From Bin55 sp965220235 (GTDB lineage Bacteria > Pseudomonadota > Gammaproteobacteria > Pseudomonadales > Azotimanducaceae): 64,000 nt of DNA. Shown piece by piece: positions 8,371-16,765 of this stretch; position 1 is the stretch's first letter, and the number at the start of each line of letters is the position of its first letter. Under the pieces are notes generated by a model. The model was not told the origin of the DNA. It was given only the letters and a program-made list of their open reading frames with translations, and searched no databases. The translations under genes were made by a program, and so were the position numbers. The stretch is from the NCBI GenBank assembly GCA_965220235.1, contig OZ244815.1, forward strand, positions 1,860,001-1,924,000, read 5' to 3'.

Positions 8371-9113
8371 AGTTGATTAATCCTATGCGCTTGAAAACCC
8401 GCGCCGAAACCATTGTCAATATTCACGACACTGACACCAGATGCACAACTATTGAGCATACCAAGTAACGCTGCTAACCCGTTGAACGAAGCGCCGTAGC
8501 CCACTGAAGTAGGTACTGCGATTACGGGTTTCGCGACCAGACCTCCAACCACACTAGGTAATGCGCCTTCCATACCGGCCACGACTACTAAGGTCCGACA
8601 GTTCTTGATTTCTTCGAGACGTGCGAAGAGACGATGAATGCCAGCGACGCCGACATCATTAATTCTATGTACCGGACTGCCATAGAACTCTGCCGTAAGC
8701 GCTGCTTCTTCAGCTACCCCTAAATCACTGGTACCGGCTGTGATGACGCCAATTGACGTTGCGAGGCGCTCCGGTTCCTGGATCACAAGCGATGCGAGGT
8801 TAGCTGTTTCCGAGTACGCTAACTCTGGGATCTCGCGCTGCAACGCTTCCGCAGCTTCTCGACGGACCCTTGTAGCAAGGACGTTGTTGCCGTTATCCGC
8901 GATTCGCTTAAACGCAGATAGCACTTGCGAGGTAGTCTTGGATTGCGCAAAGATAACTTCAGCTTGACCGGTACGCGCTTCACGCGAATGATCGATCGTC
9001 GTACCTTCAATTTCCTCGAAATAGGTTGACGAAATCTGCGTTTTCGCCTGCTCTATATCGAGCCGACCGTCCTTCAACGCTTGAAGAATTCCGTCAATGG
9101 CCATCTGAGCCAC
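8367..9113 (-). CDS. larB: Nickel pincer cofactor biosynthesis protein LarB
   Basis: This 248-residue protein has the PurE-like carboxylase core in its C-terminal half: VVVAGMEGALPSVVGGL near 176-192, then VPTSVGYGASFNGLAALLGM and NSCASG with Cys223. In L. plantarum LarB an equivalently placed Cys221 forms the covalent adduct with nicotinic acid adenine dinucleotide. LarB carboxylates and hydrolyses NaAD to pyridinium-3,5-dicarboxylate mononucleotide, the first step of nickel-pincer nucleotide synthesis. The gene overlaps larC by 20 bases and larE by 4, which shows tight translational coupling. Confidence 0.93.
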   Translation of the reverse strand: MAQMAIDGILQALKDGRLDIEQAKTQISSTYFEEIEGTTIDHSREARTGQAEVIFAQSKTTSQVLSAFKRIADNGNNVLATRVRREAAEALQREIPELAYSETANLASLVIQEPERLATSIGVITAGTSDLGVAEEAALTAEFYGSPVHRINDVGVAGIHRLFARLEEIKNCRTLVVVAGMEGALPSVVGGLVAKPVIAVPTSVGYGASFNGLAALLGMLNSCASGVSVVNIDNGFGAGFQAHRINQL

Positions 9114-10287
9114 CTATATGAGCGTCAACTTCTCGATCGATTTCGCCACGAACTATAAGGTAGCTTCGGCTAACCCTTTTAGCAATCGCGCTCACGTCGT
9201 CATGTTCTACTTTCCAGCGTCGAGATCCATCCGGTAGCGTAACGACCTTCACTCGTACCTCTCCGAGTGAGGTAGCAACAGTCTCGAGTGTTCGGGGAAG
9301 CATCGATTTTGAGACTGGCCATTCACGTACGCCGATCGTGGTGGAGTGCTCTAGTATGCAACTGATGATTTCGTCCTTGAGATTTGTTGATGCAAGCACC
9401 GAGAGCTTCGTTCCAGGTCGAGACTTTTTCATCACGATCGGTGTGTGATACACATCCTTGGCACCGAGCGAAAACAAACGCTCACTCAATGGTTCGTACG
9501 CCTCAGGCGTCATATCGTCGATGTTGCATTCAATGCACACATTCGATTCTGTTTCGACGCCTCGCTCCGCTTCGCCAAGTGACATCCGCACCACGTTCGG
9601 TCGGAGGAAGTCCTTCGTACCAACACCATATGCAGTCTTAGATACCTTGAAGGTACCTGGGTTACTCCAGTGATCGACTGCGTGTGCAAGAATGGTGGCT
9701 CCGGTGGGTGTAGTTGCTTCTCCGTCGACGTGCCCTCGGGTAGTCGGTAGTCCTTCCAACAAGAGCGCCGTCGCGGGTGCAGGCACCGGCATCAATCCGT
9801 GTGCGCATTTCACCATGCCCGATCCCAGCTCGACGTTTGAGCAGTAAACCCGGTTCGGAGCTAAATACTCAAGGCAGATCGCCGCTCCCACAATATCAAC
9901 GATAGCGTCTACCGCACCCACTTCATGGAAATGTACCTTCTCCACGGGTATGGCATGCACTTTCGCTTCCGCGTCCGCAAGTAACTCGAACATGCTGGTT
10001 GCGCGTGCCTTCGCGTTCGGCGAGAGCTTGGACTTACTGATCAGATCCTTGATCTGTGGTAAGCCGCGTGCAGCAGTCGTGGTGTTGGTGAGATTGACGT
10101 CTACATGGGTACCCGCAATCCCCAATTTTTTCCGAGGTTCAACTTCAATTCGAAACTCGTCATCAAGTCCGAGTTTCGTCAGTTCGGTTACGAGATGATT
10201 GAACGGTACGCCCAATTCGAGCATACCGGCAAGATGCATGTCTCCCGCCATGCCGCTGAAACACTCATAGAGCAGATCTTTCGGCAT
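9094..10287 (-). CDS. larC: Nickel insertion protein LarC (pyridinium-3,5-bisthiocarboxylic acid mononucleotide nickel chelatase)
   Basis: This 397-residue uninterrupted protein starts LLYECFSGMAGDMHLAGML, the DCFSGISGDM-like signature of LarC/DUF111. It continues with VHFHEVGAVDAIVDIVGA (a His-rich metal region) and ECNIDDMTPEAYE near the C-terminal third. LarC uses CTP to insert nickel into the bisthiocarboxylate made by LarE. In L. plantarum larC is split by a programmed frameshift, whereas here it is one frame. It starts 12 bases after the stop of the Fe-S aldo/keto reductase and overlaps larB by 20 bases. No LarA is present in the window. Confidence 0.93.
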   Translation of the reverse strand: MPKDLLYECFSGMAGDMHLAGMLELGVPFNHLVTELTKLGLDDEFRIEVEPRKKLGIAGTHVDVNLTNTTTAARGLPQIKDLISKSKLSPNAKARATSMFELLADAEAKVHAIPVEKVHFHEVGAVDAIVDIVGAAICLEYLAPNRVYCSNVELGSGMVKCAHGLMPVPAPATALLLEGLPTTRGHVDGEATTPTGATILAHAVDHWSNPGTFKVSKTAYGVGTKDFLRPNVVRMSLGEAERGVETESNVCIECNIDDMTPEAYEPLSERLFSLGAKDVYHTPIVMKKSRPGTKLSVLASTNLKDEIISCILEHSTTIGVREWPVSKSMLPRTLETVATSLGEVRVKVVTLPDGSRRWKVEHDDVSAIAKRVSRSYLIVRGEIDREVDAHIGGSDGH

Positions 10288-10299
10288 GACGAGCAGGCA

Positions 10300-11532
10300 C
10301 TAGGCTAATAGTTCGTGCGTGGAATCGCAGAGCTCCGCGATATTGAGGTCGTAAGTGCATGCGTTTTGACATGGCGCTCCGTTACAGCTCACACACGCAC
10401 TCGCATCGTTGGCCAACATCGCGTATTCGTCGCGTGCATAGCCAATGTCACCGTAATCGACGGCATACATTCGTGTCCGCAACACTTCGCCGACCTCGAC
10501 GTTATATGGACAGGAGCTGTAACAATCGTTACACAACGGGCGACAGTAAGTGTTGCTATTCAGTGAGGCATACTGGTCTAGAAGCCGGAGGTCGTTCGAC
10601 GCAAGTCGTTCTGACCCTGACGCACCGAGGAATTCAATGACTTGTGGTGTCGATGACATCGTAATCACGGCGGCATCGACATTGTGATTCGAGAGTACCC
10701 ACCGCAACGCCGCTTGAGCGTAGGTACCGTTCGATGTTTCGTACGGTCGCATGTCATTCAATCGGGCGCCGCGCAACGTTTTCATCACGGTCACACCGAC
10801 ATCGAGCGCTTTGGCTCGTTCGAGCAAGGCTGGTAATTTCGGCTGAAGCGCAACCATGTCAAAGCGCTTAACGAGCTTTTCGTAGAAAGCGGGATCCTCA
10901 CCGAAGTTGTAGGCAACCAGAATGACATCTGCCATGTCCTGATCAAACGCGTATGTAAGGCATTTATCCAAATACCCCGCGTGCCCAGATACACCGCTAA
11001 ATCTGATCTTTCCTTGCTCCTTCGCGCGCGAAATGAACTCATTCCACGATTCGGAGGAAATTCGCTCGACCTCGTTAACCGCATGGCACATGTAAACATC
11101 CACGTAGTCCGTTTGCAAGCGTTGAAGTGACGTTTCAAGGTGGTTCATCAACCATTCAACAGATGCGTCGCCCTTTGTGACGGCTTTGGAGACGATGTAG
11201 ACGTCCTCTCGCATACCTTTAAGAGCATTGCCAAGCGTAGTTTCCGATTGACCTCGAGTGTAGCTGTACGCGGAATCAAAGTAGTTGATCCCTTTGTCGA
11301 GCGCGAAATGAACGAGATCCTCCTGACCTGATCTGAGATTGCTTGTACCCATCGAGATATCGGATATCTCAAGCTCCGTACGACCTAAGCGATGATAGGA
11401 CTGCACCGTGAATGGCAGGGGAGTATCAGCTGCGTACGCGCCGGGCGCGACCGAGGCCGCAGTTCCAGCAATTCCAGTCGCGGCAGACCACCGTAGAAAC
11501 TCGCGTCGATTGGTTTCAACTGGCTTAGGCAT
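10300..11532 (-). CDS. Tat-exported aldo/keto reductase with C-terminal [4Fe-4S] cysteines, first gene of the lar operon
   Basis: About 410 residues from the ATG at 11532, which I prefer because GAGGAA lies just upstream and the protein then starts with a clean Tat signal (NRREFLRW, then an Ala-rich stretch ending AYAAD). The core is an aldo/keto reductase (RLGRTELEISDISMGTSN; NYFDSAYSYTRGQSE with the active-site Asp and Tyr). The last 80 residues hold CRPLCNDCYSSCP and CVSCNGAPCQNAC, ferredoxin-like cysteine groups as in the YhdN/AKR-ferredoxin family. It is probably a periplasmic redox enzyme. Its place 12 bases ahead of larC links it to nickel-pincer biology by context only. Confidence 0.85.
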   Translation of the reverse strand: MPKPVETNRREFLRWSAATGIAGTAASVAPGAYAADTPLPFTVQSYHRLGRTELEISDISMGTSNLRSGQEDLVHFALDKGINYFDSAYSYTRGQSETTLGNALKGMREDVYIVSKAVTKGDASVEWLMNHLETSLQRLQTDYVDVYMCHAVNEVERISSESWNEFISRAKEQGKIRFSGVSGHAGYLDKCLTYAFDQDMADVILVAYNFGEDPAFYEKLVKRFDMVALQPKLPALLERAKALDVGVTVMKTLRGARLNDMRPYETSNGTYAQAALRWVLSNHNVDAAVITMSSTPQVIEFLGASGSERLASNDLRLLDQYASLNSNTYCRPLCNDCYSSCPYNVEVGEVLRTRMYAVDYGDIGYARDEYAMLANDASACVSCNGAPCQNACTYDLNIAELCDSTHELLA

Positions 11533-11645
11533 GATGTTATTCCTCGGTAGCAGGTGGCACGATATGCTGCGACTAACATACGCACCCGACAATTGAACTA
11601 CTTCCACCTGCATTTCGCAAGTCACGCGCAGGTGATCAAGCAATA

Positions 11646-11661
11646 CAGGAGTGACCCATTG
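11646..11661 (+). promoter_or_regulatory. Ribosome-binding site that decides a TTG start
   Basis: AGGAG at 11647-11651 lies 7 bases before TTG at 11659-11661, which begins LPDYDNYENLIIDRV. The frame is open further upstream, but no other start has such a site, and the family length (about 296 residues) agrees with this start. Confidence 0.6.
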
Positions 11662-12549
11662 CCTGACTATGACAATTATGAAAACCTGATCATCGACCGG
11701 GTCGGTACCGACGGGCGCGTCGGTCGAATTCAGCTACATCGACCCGAGAAACTGAATGCGCTTTCGCAGGAACTCCTATACGAATTTAACGACGTACTTC
11801 ACGATATGGAAGCGGACGATTCGATACGAGTCATCATCGTACGTGGTACCGAACGGGCATTCTCGTCTGGATACGACCTTACGCCATCAGGCGGACGGGG
11901 TGCGGACGGCGTTGTTCGCAGGCACAAGAGTGTAGACGACAAGGGCCGCCGTTTGGTAATGGGAATCCGCACAGGTATGCAGCAGATCACAGATATACAT
12001 ATGTATTTCTGGAACATGGCAAAGGTCACAATCGCGCAAGTTAAAGGCTACGCAATTGCTGGGGGCTGCGAGCTCTGCATGATGGCTGATCTTGTATGTG
12101 TTGCCGAGGACGCTCAACTTGGGCACCCTGGCTTACGTGGGCTTGGTACCTCCCGAACGGGCGTGATTTGGCCTCTCGTCATTGGTATGCGAAAAGCAAA
12201 GGAGCTCTACTACACGGGCGAAAACGTATCGGGAATCGAAGCAGAGCGAATCGGCATGGTGAATTACGCTTGGCCAAAAGAAGAGCTCGAAGATCGGACA
12301 ATCGCATTCGCAGACCGTCTCGCGATCATGTCGGCCGACCACCTCGCTATTCTCAAACTCAATATGAACCGGTTTTACGAGAATATGGGAATTTACTCGT
12401 CTGTACGTTCGAGTACGGACTTGGACGCTGCCGGTCAAATGACTGGATTCAGCTATGCGTGGCAGGACAAAGTCGGCGAACTCGGCTTTCGTTCCGCTGT
12501 CGATTGGCGCGATGGACCATTCCGAGAAATGGACACCTACAAGGATTAG
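11659..12549 (+). CDS. Enoyl-CoA hydratase/isomerase (crotonase) family protein
   Basis: About 296 residues from the TTG at 11659. Crotonase motifs: RIQLHRPEKLNALSQEL, the first oxyanion-hole segment RAFSSGYDL, and the second AIAGGCELCMMADLV followed by LGHPGLRGLGTSR. The usual catalytic glutamates of true hydratases are not obvious: the position after the GG loop reads GLRGLGTSR. The reaction could therefore be hydration, isomerisation or dehalogenation of an acyl-CoA. It is transcribed divergently from the aldo/keto reductase-lar operon; the two start codons are 126 bases apart and may share a control region. A terminator hairpin follows at 12560. Confidence 0.82.
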   Translation: MPDYDNYENLIIDRVGTDGRVGRIQLHRPEKLNALSQELLYEFNDVLHDMEADDSIRVIIVRGTERAFSSGYDLTPSGGRGADGVVRRHKSVDDKGRRLVMGIRTGMQQITDIHMYFWNMAKVTIAQVKGYAIAGGCELCMMADLVCVAEDAQLGHPGLRGLGTSRTGVIWPLVIGMRKAKELYYTGENVSGIEAERIGMVNYAWPKEELEDRTIAFADRLAIMSADHLAILKLNMNRFYENMGIYSSVRSSTDLDAAGQMTGFSYAWQDKVGELGFRSAVDWRDGPFREMDTYKD

Positions 12550-12559
12550 CTAATTCTGC

Positions 12560-12589
12560 GTGCGGCATGGTTCTTCAACCGTGCCGCAC
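12560..12589. terminator. GC-rich hairpin between convergent genes
   Basis: GTGCGGCATGGTT (12560-12572) pairs with AACCGTGCCGCAC (12577-12589) through 13 positions including one G-U, with a CTTC tetraloop. It lies between the crotonase gene and the convergent HEPN-like gene. T-runs are weak on both sides. Confidence 0.65.
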
Positions 12590-12624
12590 TCATCCTTCAG
12601 TCTCGGAGCATAGAGTCGTCGAGA

Positions 12625-13266
12625 TCATCGCTCCTGTGGCGGGTAGGGTGGTATACCCCAATCTTCATCGGGATGTTCGCGGAAAATCTGTTGAATAATC
12701 GGGACGACCTTGTGCATAAAAGTCGCGCCTGTCTTCACCTGGTCACGATTGAGACTGCCGCGATAAGTTGAACTACCATGCGCGATTTGGTTTCTAAGTA
12801 CGTTTAACCGCGAGAAGATCAGATTCAACAGTCGAGCAACGGAACCACCGTCCGTCATCAATCGAAGTGCCGACTGATTCGCTGAGCGCATTTCCTCCGC
12901 CCAAGCTGACTCGTCGGGGTTTTCATAGATATCGCGCCAATAACGTCCGAAAATGAATTTATTGTCCAATAGGTTTCGTACCGAATTCGAGTACTCATTC
13001 CAAAGAAACTTGTACAGATTACCGTTTTGCTTGTCGAATCGATGAATCTTCTCGATAAAGTCCTTTTGAAGTTTGCGTTCACTCCGCTCCATATCGATGT
13101 TACGCTCATCGGAATACAGCGCGTTGAACGCGATCCAGTAGAACAAAAAAGCACTGTCGTAATCCTCGTGTGACATCGAATCGTTGGCGTGATCGGACCA
13201 ACTTTCACTTCGACGCACTCGCAAGCCAAAATTCGAACTTAGTTCATCGAAATCTGGTTCGCTCAT
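12625..13266 (-). CDS. HEPN-like protein (Apea type), function unknown
   Basis: About 213 residues from the ATG at 13266 (AGGA lies 10 bases upstream; a TTG two codons earlier is an alternative). FLFYWIAFNALYS near residue 45 and the C-terminal LNVLRNQIAHGSS near residue 165 match the Apea-like HEPN pattern (R....H), the motif that forms RNase active sites in HEPN toxins and defence proteins. No nucleotidyltransferase antitoxin or other partner is adjacent. The protein is soluble and rich in charged residues. A nuclease role is possible but unproven; many proteins of this type are uncharacterised. Confidence 0.65.
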   Translation of the reverse strand: MSEPDFDELSSNFGLRVRRSESWSDHANDSMSHEDYDSAFLFYWIAFNALYSDERNIDMERSERKLQKDFIEKIHRFDKQNGNLYKFLWNEYSNSVRNLLDNKFIFGRYWRDIYENPDESAWAEEMRSANQSALRLMTDGGSVARLLNLIFSRLNVLRNQIAHGSSTYRGSLNRDQVKTGATFMHKVVPIIQQIFREHPDEDWGIPPYPPQER

Positions 13267-13352
13267 ATGCAATTCGTCCTACTGAAAATCTATGATGCAG
13301 ATTTGATCAAGCATACTACGACGACTCCGACGCGTAATCACGGTTCGATTCG

Positions 13353-14198
13353 ATGAACGAGCATCGATCCTCATCAGATTCCACGAAGTTAACCAACAAC
13401 CGTCATCCGATGGTACGACTTGTCCGTGATCTGAAGAGGCGACGTCATCGCGAAGAGACTGGGTTGTTTCGACTCGAAGGGCATCGTGAGATCGAGCGAG
13501 CACTCGACGCTGAAGTCGAGTGCGATTTCGTCTTCTACTGCGACTCATTACCTCGTTTTCGGCAGTGTGAAGGCACACTTAACAGGATTAAGAAACTACG
13601 ACCGGACGCAGAACTCTATGCGGCGGCATCCAGTGTTTTCGCAAACGTAAGTCAGTGGCAAAACCCTGATGGTTTGCTCGTGGTGGCAAAACAGCACGAA
13701 CTTTTGCTTGACGCCTTGGAGGCAAGCCTCAAAGACGTGTATCTGGTGATTGAAGGTGTCGAAAAACCAGGTAATCTCGGCAGCATGTTCCGCACTGTAG
13801 ATGCAACAGGTTGCAGCGGAATCCTGATCTCAGATCCTGTCGTCGATCTATTCAACGCTAACGTTATCAGAGCGAGTTTAGGCACTGTCTTCACCACTCC
13901 TTGTGCGGTGGCAGACACCGCCAAGGTAATCCAATGGTTGCGAGAGAATCAGTTTCGAATCATCTGTAGCTCTCCCCAAGGATCACGCAGCTTCCTTGAC
14001 GTCAAACTGGATTCCGGATGTGCGATCGTCATTGGAAGCGAAAAAGACGGTCTCAGCAAGGCGTGGTTTGAATCATGTGACGAGGTCGTCAAACTGCCGA
14101 ACGAAGGTTTTGCGGACTCAATGAACGCGGCGATGACTGCAAATGCGATGCTGTTTGAGTCATATCGTCAACGTCAATTGAGTGCAAATCTAAGCTAG
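13353..14198 (+). CDS. TrmH/SpoU family RNA 2'-O-methyltransferase
   Basis: This 281-residue protein has an N-terminal substrate-binding part (VRLVRDLKRRRHREETGLFRLEGHREI, like the SpoU_sub_bind domain) and a C-terminal SPOUT knot. The motifs are VIEGVEKPGNLGSMFRTVDA (motif 1, with the catalytic Arg in the N.G...R pattern), IVIGSEKDGLSKAW (motif 2) and LPNEGFADSMNAAMTANAML (motif 3). It would use S-adenosylmethionine to methylate a ribose in rRNA or tRNA; the target nucleotide cannot be deduced. It ends 9 bases before the convergent cysteine-protease-like gene. Confidence 0.87.
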   Translation: MNEHRSSSDSTKLTNNRHPMVRLVRDLKRRRHREETGLFRLEGHREIERALDAEVECDFVFYCDSLPRFRQCEGTLNRIKKLRPDAELYAAASSVFANVSQWQNPDGLLVVAKQHELLLDALEASLKDVYLVIEGVEKPGNLGSMFRTVDATGCSGILISDPVVDLFNANVIRASLGTVFTTPCAVADTAKVIQWLRENQFRIICSSPQGSRSFLDVKLDSGCAIVIGSEKDGLSKAWFESCDEVVKLPNEGFADSMNAAMTANAMLFESYRQRQLSANLS

Positions 14199-14207
14199 AC
14201 GATCGAA

Positions 14208-14996
14208 CTATCGGTCGTTCGACTCATTCGTAGTTTGTTGCTCCCGTATTGCTCGACGTACGGACCGCTTCAATCGAGTGTTCTCCACGCCGAAGTCCCA
14301 TACGTGGTCCTCATTGAGTGCGTACACAAATTCGTACATCACCGGACGTCGTCTAAACGTCTGATTGTCCGTGTCGAGTAGGAGCGCTCGCCCGTCCACG
14401 TTCGCGACCCCCACGATCGCATGGTGCTCTCGTTCGCGTCGATCATAAATCACGATCACGCGCAGCTCCTCGGCCGGAATTCCAAATAACCGAAGTAACT
14501 GGTACTTTGCAGTCGCATAATCTTCACAATCCCCGCCTCGTCGGAGGAATTCCGTTAGAGTTGACCATTCTTGTCCGACGTGGACCTTAGTTTCTCCAAC
14601 TTGGACCTCACGTCTTCGATCGTCACGGTAGCGAGAGAATCGATTAACGTATCGATTGACCAATCGAATGCGTTGCGTACGACTCAAATAGTTTCCCCGA
14701 CTGAGCAAGTGATGAACGGACTTCAACCTCCCTTGACACATCGAATCATCGATAACACATTGATTTAATTCTTCTTTTTGCTCGTCAATACGCTGTAATG
14801 TTTCAGACCATGAGGGTAGATCTGCAGCAGCACTCAGGGGTTCCACACCGTCGTCAAACAACGCATGCAAATCCTTGTCTACACTTTCAGCGTTCGTGAA
14901 AGCACAAATCACAATTGCACAGACAATGACCAGGATTCGAGTAAATAAGACGCTGATCCGTCTATGGCTTGTAGCGTTCGCCATGCTCGTTGTCAT
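14208..14996 (-). CDS. Periplasmic transglutaminase-like cysteine proteinase (BTLCP, LapG-like)
   Basis: About 262 residues from the ATG at 14996, preceded by AGAGG; ATG 14984 is an alternative. An N-terminal signal peptide (ISVLFTRILVIVCAIVICAF, then TNA) precedes the domain. GGDCEDYATAKYQLLRLFGI contains the catalytic Cys, EHHAIVGV the His and LLLDTDN the Asp of the LapG/DUF920 family. LapG-type enzymes cleave surface adhesins under control of c-di-GMP through LapD, but neither partner is in the window. The first codons overlap, antisense, the signal peptide of the divergent lipoprotein gene. Confidence 0.8.
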   Translation of the reverse strand: MTTSMANATSHRRISVLFTRILVIVCAIVICAFTNAESVDKDLHALFDDGVEPLSAAADLPSWSETLQRIDEQKEELNQCVIDDSMCQGRLKSVHHLLSRGNYLSRTQRIRLVNRYVNRFSRYRDDRRREVQVGETKVHVGQEWSTLTEFLRRGGDCEDYATAKYQLLRLFGIPAEELRVIVIYDRREREHHAIVGVANVDGRALLLDTDNQTFRRRPVMYEFVYALNEDHVWDFGVENTRLKRSVRRAIREQQTTNESNDR

Positions 14997-16227
14997 GGGA
15001 TGCCAACCTCTAAGTAACGATGCGGTCGTACGTAGTGCCCCCGTACATTTGCTCGAGCATAAGGCATTCCTTGGGTTCGACACCTCGGACGAGGCACCGT
15101 CGATTAAACCGCTCCTAACCGACGTGCAGATGCGTAATTTCGTGGATCCAGACATCGTGGAGATAAAGAGTAGACGATATCGAGTTCATTCTCTAATGAA
15201 CAAGCTCGCTGATTATGGATATTACAAGGACTATTACGATGCAGGCTTGACCCTTGATGCAAGTCAAACCTTTACACGAAAAAGAGGAAACTGTCTTTCG
15301 TATACACACATGTTCATTGCGCTTGCTCGCGAAGCAGGACTTGATGCGCGCTATGAGCTCGTAAAAGCGCCGCCTTTGTATTCGGTGTCCGACGGTATCC
15401 TCGAACACCAAGTACATATACGAAGTCGAGTCATGTGGCCGAGCGAATTCAGTCGTTCCGATGTCAACCGTGTTTGGCCAACCCGCGGTATTGCTGGAGC
15501 TTTAGCGGCACCTCGGATCAATCTAGAGCGCTACATATCTGTCGATTTCAATGAGCGCAACATTAAGGCATATGAAGGCACGATCGTATCGGACGATTTC
15601 GCACTCTCACTGCATTTCGCAAATAACGCGGTCGAGTATTGGAAACGTCGCGACGAATCGAAGGCGTTTAGCCACATGGTTGAGGCGATACGTCTTGCTC
15701 CGAGATACGCCGATCACTGGGTCAATCTAGCCACTTTCTACACGCGTCGCGGATTGTCGAACGAGGCTTTATTAATAAATCGCTATGCGTTATCTCTCAA
15801 CCCGCATCACGTTATCGCGTTGGCTGGCGTCGTACAACATGCAGCGAGAGGGGAAATGAGTCGTGCGAAATCGCGACTTCAACGACTTAGAAACAATAAC
15901 GCGCACTATCAACTCGCATTAGCGCAACGTGCAACAGCCAATAAAGATCTTTCCGGCGCGCTAGCTTTTGTGGATCGATCGATTGTGTTACAGAAAAGAA
16001 ATCATGAGTTCCTAGCGTTTAAAGCGGAGGTCTTGATATCGCTCCAACGCTATTCACACGCACACGAAACGCTTAGTCGCGCGATTAACCATGTGGAAGA
16101 CGAACAAGAACGACAAGAATATCAACGTAAACTGAGTGAAATCGAAGAGAAAATCGTCAAAAATCAATCAGTCGATGAAGCTGTACTTGAGATGCACTCG
16201 GGATTGACCGCGAGAAAGGGCTTCTAA
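14926..16227 (+). CDS. Lipoprotein with transglutaminase-like domain and TPR repeats
   Basis: About 433 residues from the ATG at 14926; a TTG at 14875 is possible but gives a long signal. The N-terminus MTRIRVNKTLIRLW then LVAFAMLVVMGC is a lipoprotein signal with the lipobox ending in Cys. Next comes a transglutaminase-like core (TFTRKRGNCLSYTHMFIALAREAG with the candidate nucleophile Cys, then LEHQVHIR with the His). After residue 250 there are several TPR units (HWVNLATFYTRRGLSNEALL and similar). Proteins of this shape are common in Gammaproteobacteria and uncharacterised. It is divergent from the LapG-like gene, with overlapping 5' coding ends. Confidence 0.78.
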   Translation: MTRIRVNKTLIRLWLVAFAMLVVMGCQPLSNDAVVRSAPVHLLEHKAFLGFDTSDEAPSIKPLLTDVQMRNFVDPDIVEIKSRRYRVHSLMNKLADYGYYKDYYDAGLTLDASQTFTRKRGNCLSYTHMFIALAREAGLDARYELVKAPPLYSVSDGILEHQVHIRSRVMWPSEFSRSDVNRVWPTRGIAGALAAPRINLERYISVDFNERNIKAYEGTIVSDDFALSLHFANNAVEYWKRRDESKAFSHMVEAIRLAPRYADHWVNLATFYTRRGLSNEALLINRYALSLNPHHVIALAGVVQHAARGEMSRAKSRLQRLRNNNAHYQLALAQRATANKDLSGALAFVDRSIVLQKRNHEFLAFKAEVLISLQRYSHAHETLSRAINHVEDEQERQEYQRKLSEIEEKIVKNQSVDEAVLEMHSGLTARKGF

Positions 16228-16254
16228 AATTCCGCACGTTTGGAATCCAAGACT

Positions 16255-16683
16255 ATGAGTTACGACCCAGCCAACATATTCGCTCGCATTCTCCGAGGTG
16301 AACTACCGGCTCACGTTGTTGAAGACACCGAGCACACGCTTACCTTCATGGACATCATGCCTAAAGCAAATGGTCATGCCTTGGTGATCCCCAAAGAAGG
16401 CGCTAGAAATATCTACGACGTCTCTGATGATGCTCTGCAGAAGCTAATCACCCAAGTCAAACGGGTCGCAAGAGCATCTCAGAGTGCGTTTCCAGGCAAA
16501 GGTATACGAGTTATCCAATTGAATGGGTCTGAAGCAGGTCAATCAGTTTTTCATCTCCATTTTCATGTCATCCCGTCAGCCGACGGCATGAACTTCGGGT
16601 TCCACGGTAATGTCGCCGTTGATGAAGCATCTCTCGCTGAGCACGCCCAACGCCTTAAACACGCATTAATCGAGCTCGATTAA
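16255..16683 (+). CDS. HIT family nucleotide-binding protein
   Basis: 142 residues from the ATG at 16255; an upstream in-frame TTG at 16240 has no better ribosome-binding site. The sequence shows the Hint-type start YDPANIFARILRGELPAHVV, the region IMPKANGHALVIPK, and the histidine-triad motif QSVFHLHFHVIP at its normal place near the C-terminus. Such proteins hydrolyse adenosine phosphoramidates or related nucleotides in the cytoplasm. It is 82 bases ahead of bipA on the same strand. The family assignment is secure; the physiological substrate is unknown. Confidence 0.9.
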   Translation: MSYDPANIFARILRGELPAHVVEDTEHTLTFMDIMPKANGHALVIPKEGARNIYDVSDDALQKLITQVKRVARASQSAFPGKGIRVIQLNGSEAGQSVFHLHFHVIPSADGMNFGFHGNVAVDEASLAEHAQRLKHALIELD

Positions 16684-16765
16684 CTTTCGATCGCCTTTAA
16701 TTAGGCAGATGTTCTTTTTAACTCTTTGAAATGTAAGGACTAATGTTGTCTGTATATAGGCTCGC

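Noticed and set aside
12096..12698. Open frame of 200 codons overlapping the crotonase gene in another frame
   Set aside because: Arg-rich, motif-free and inside a clearly coding region; a by-product of codon composition.
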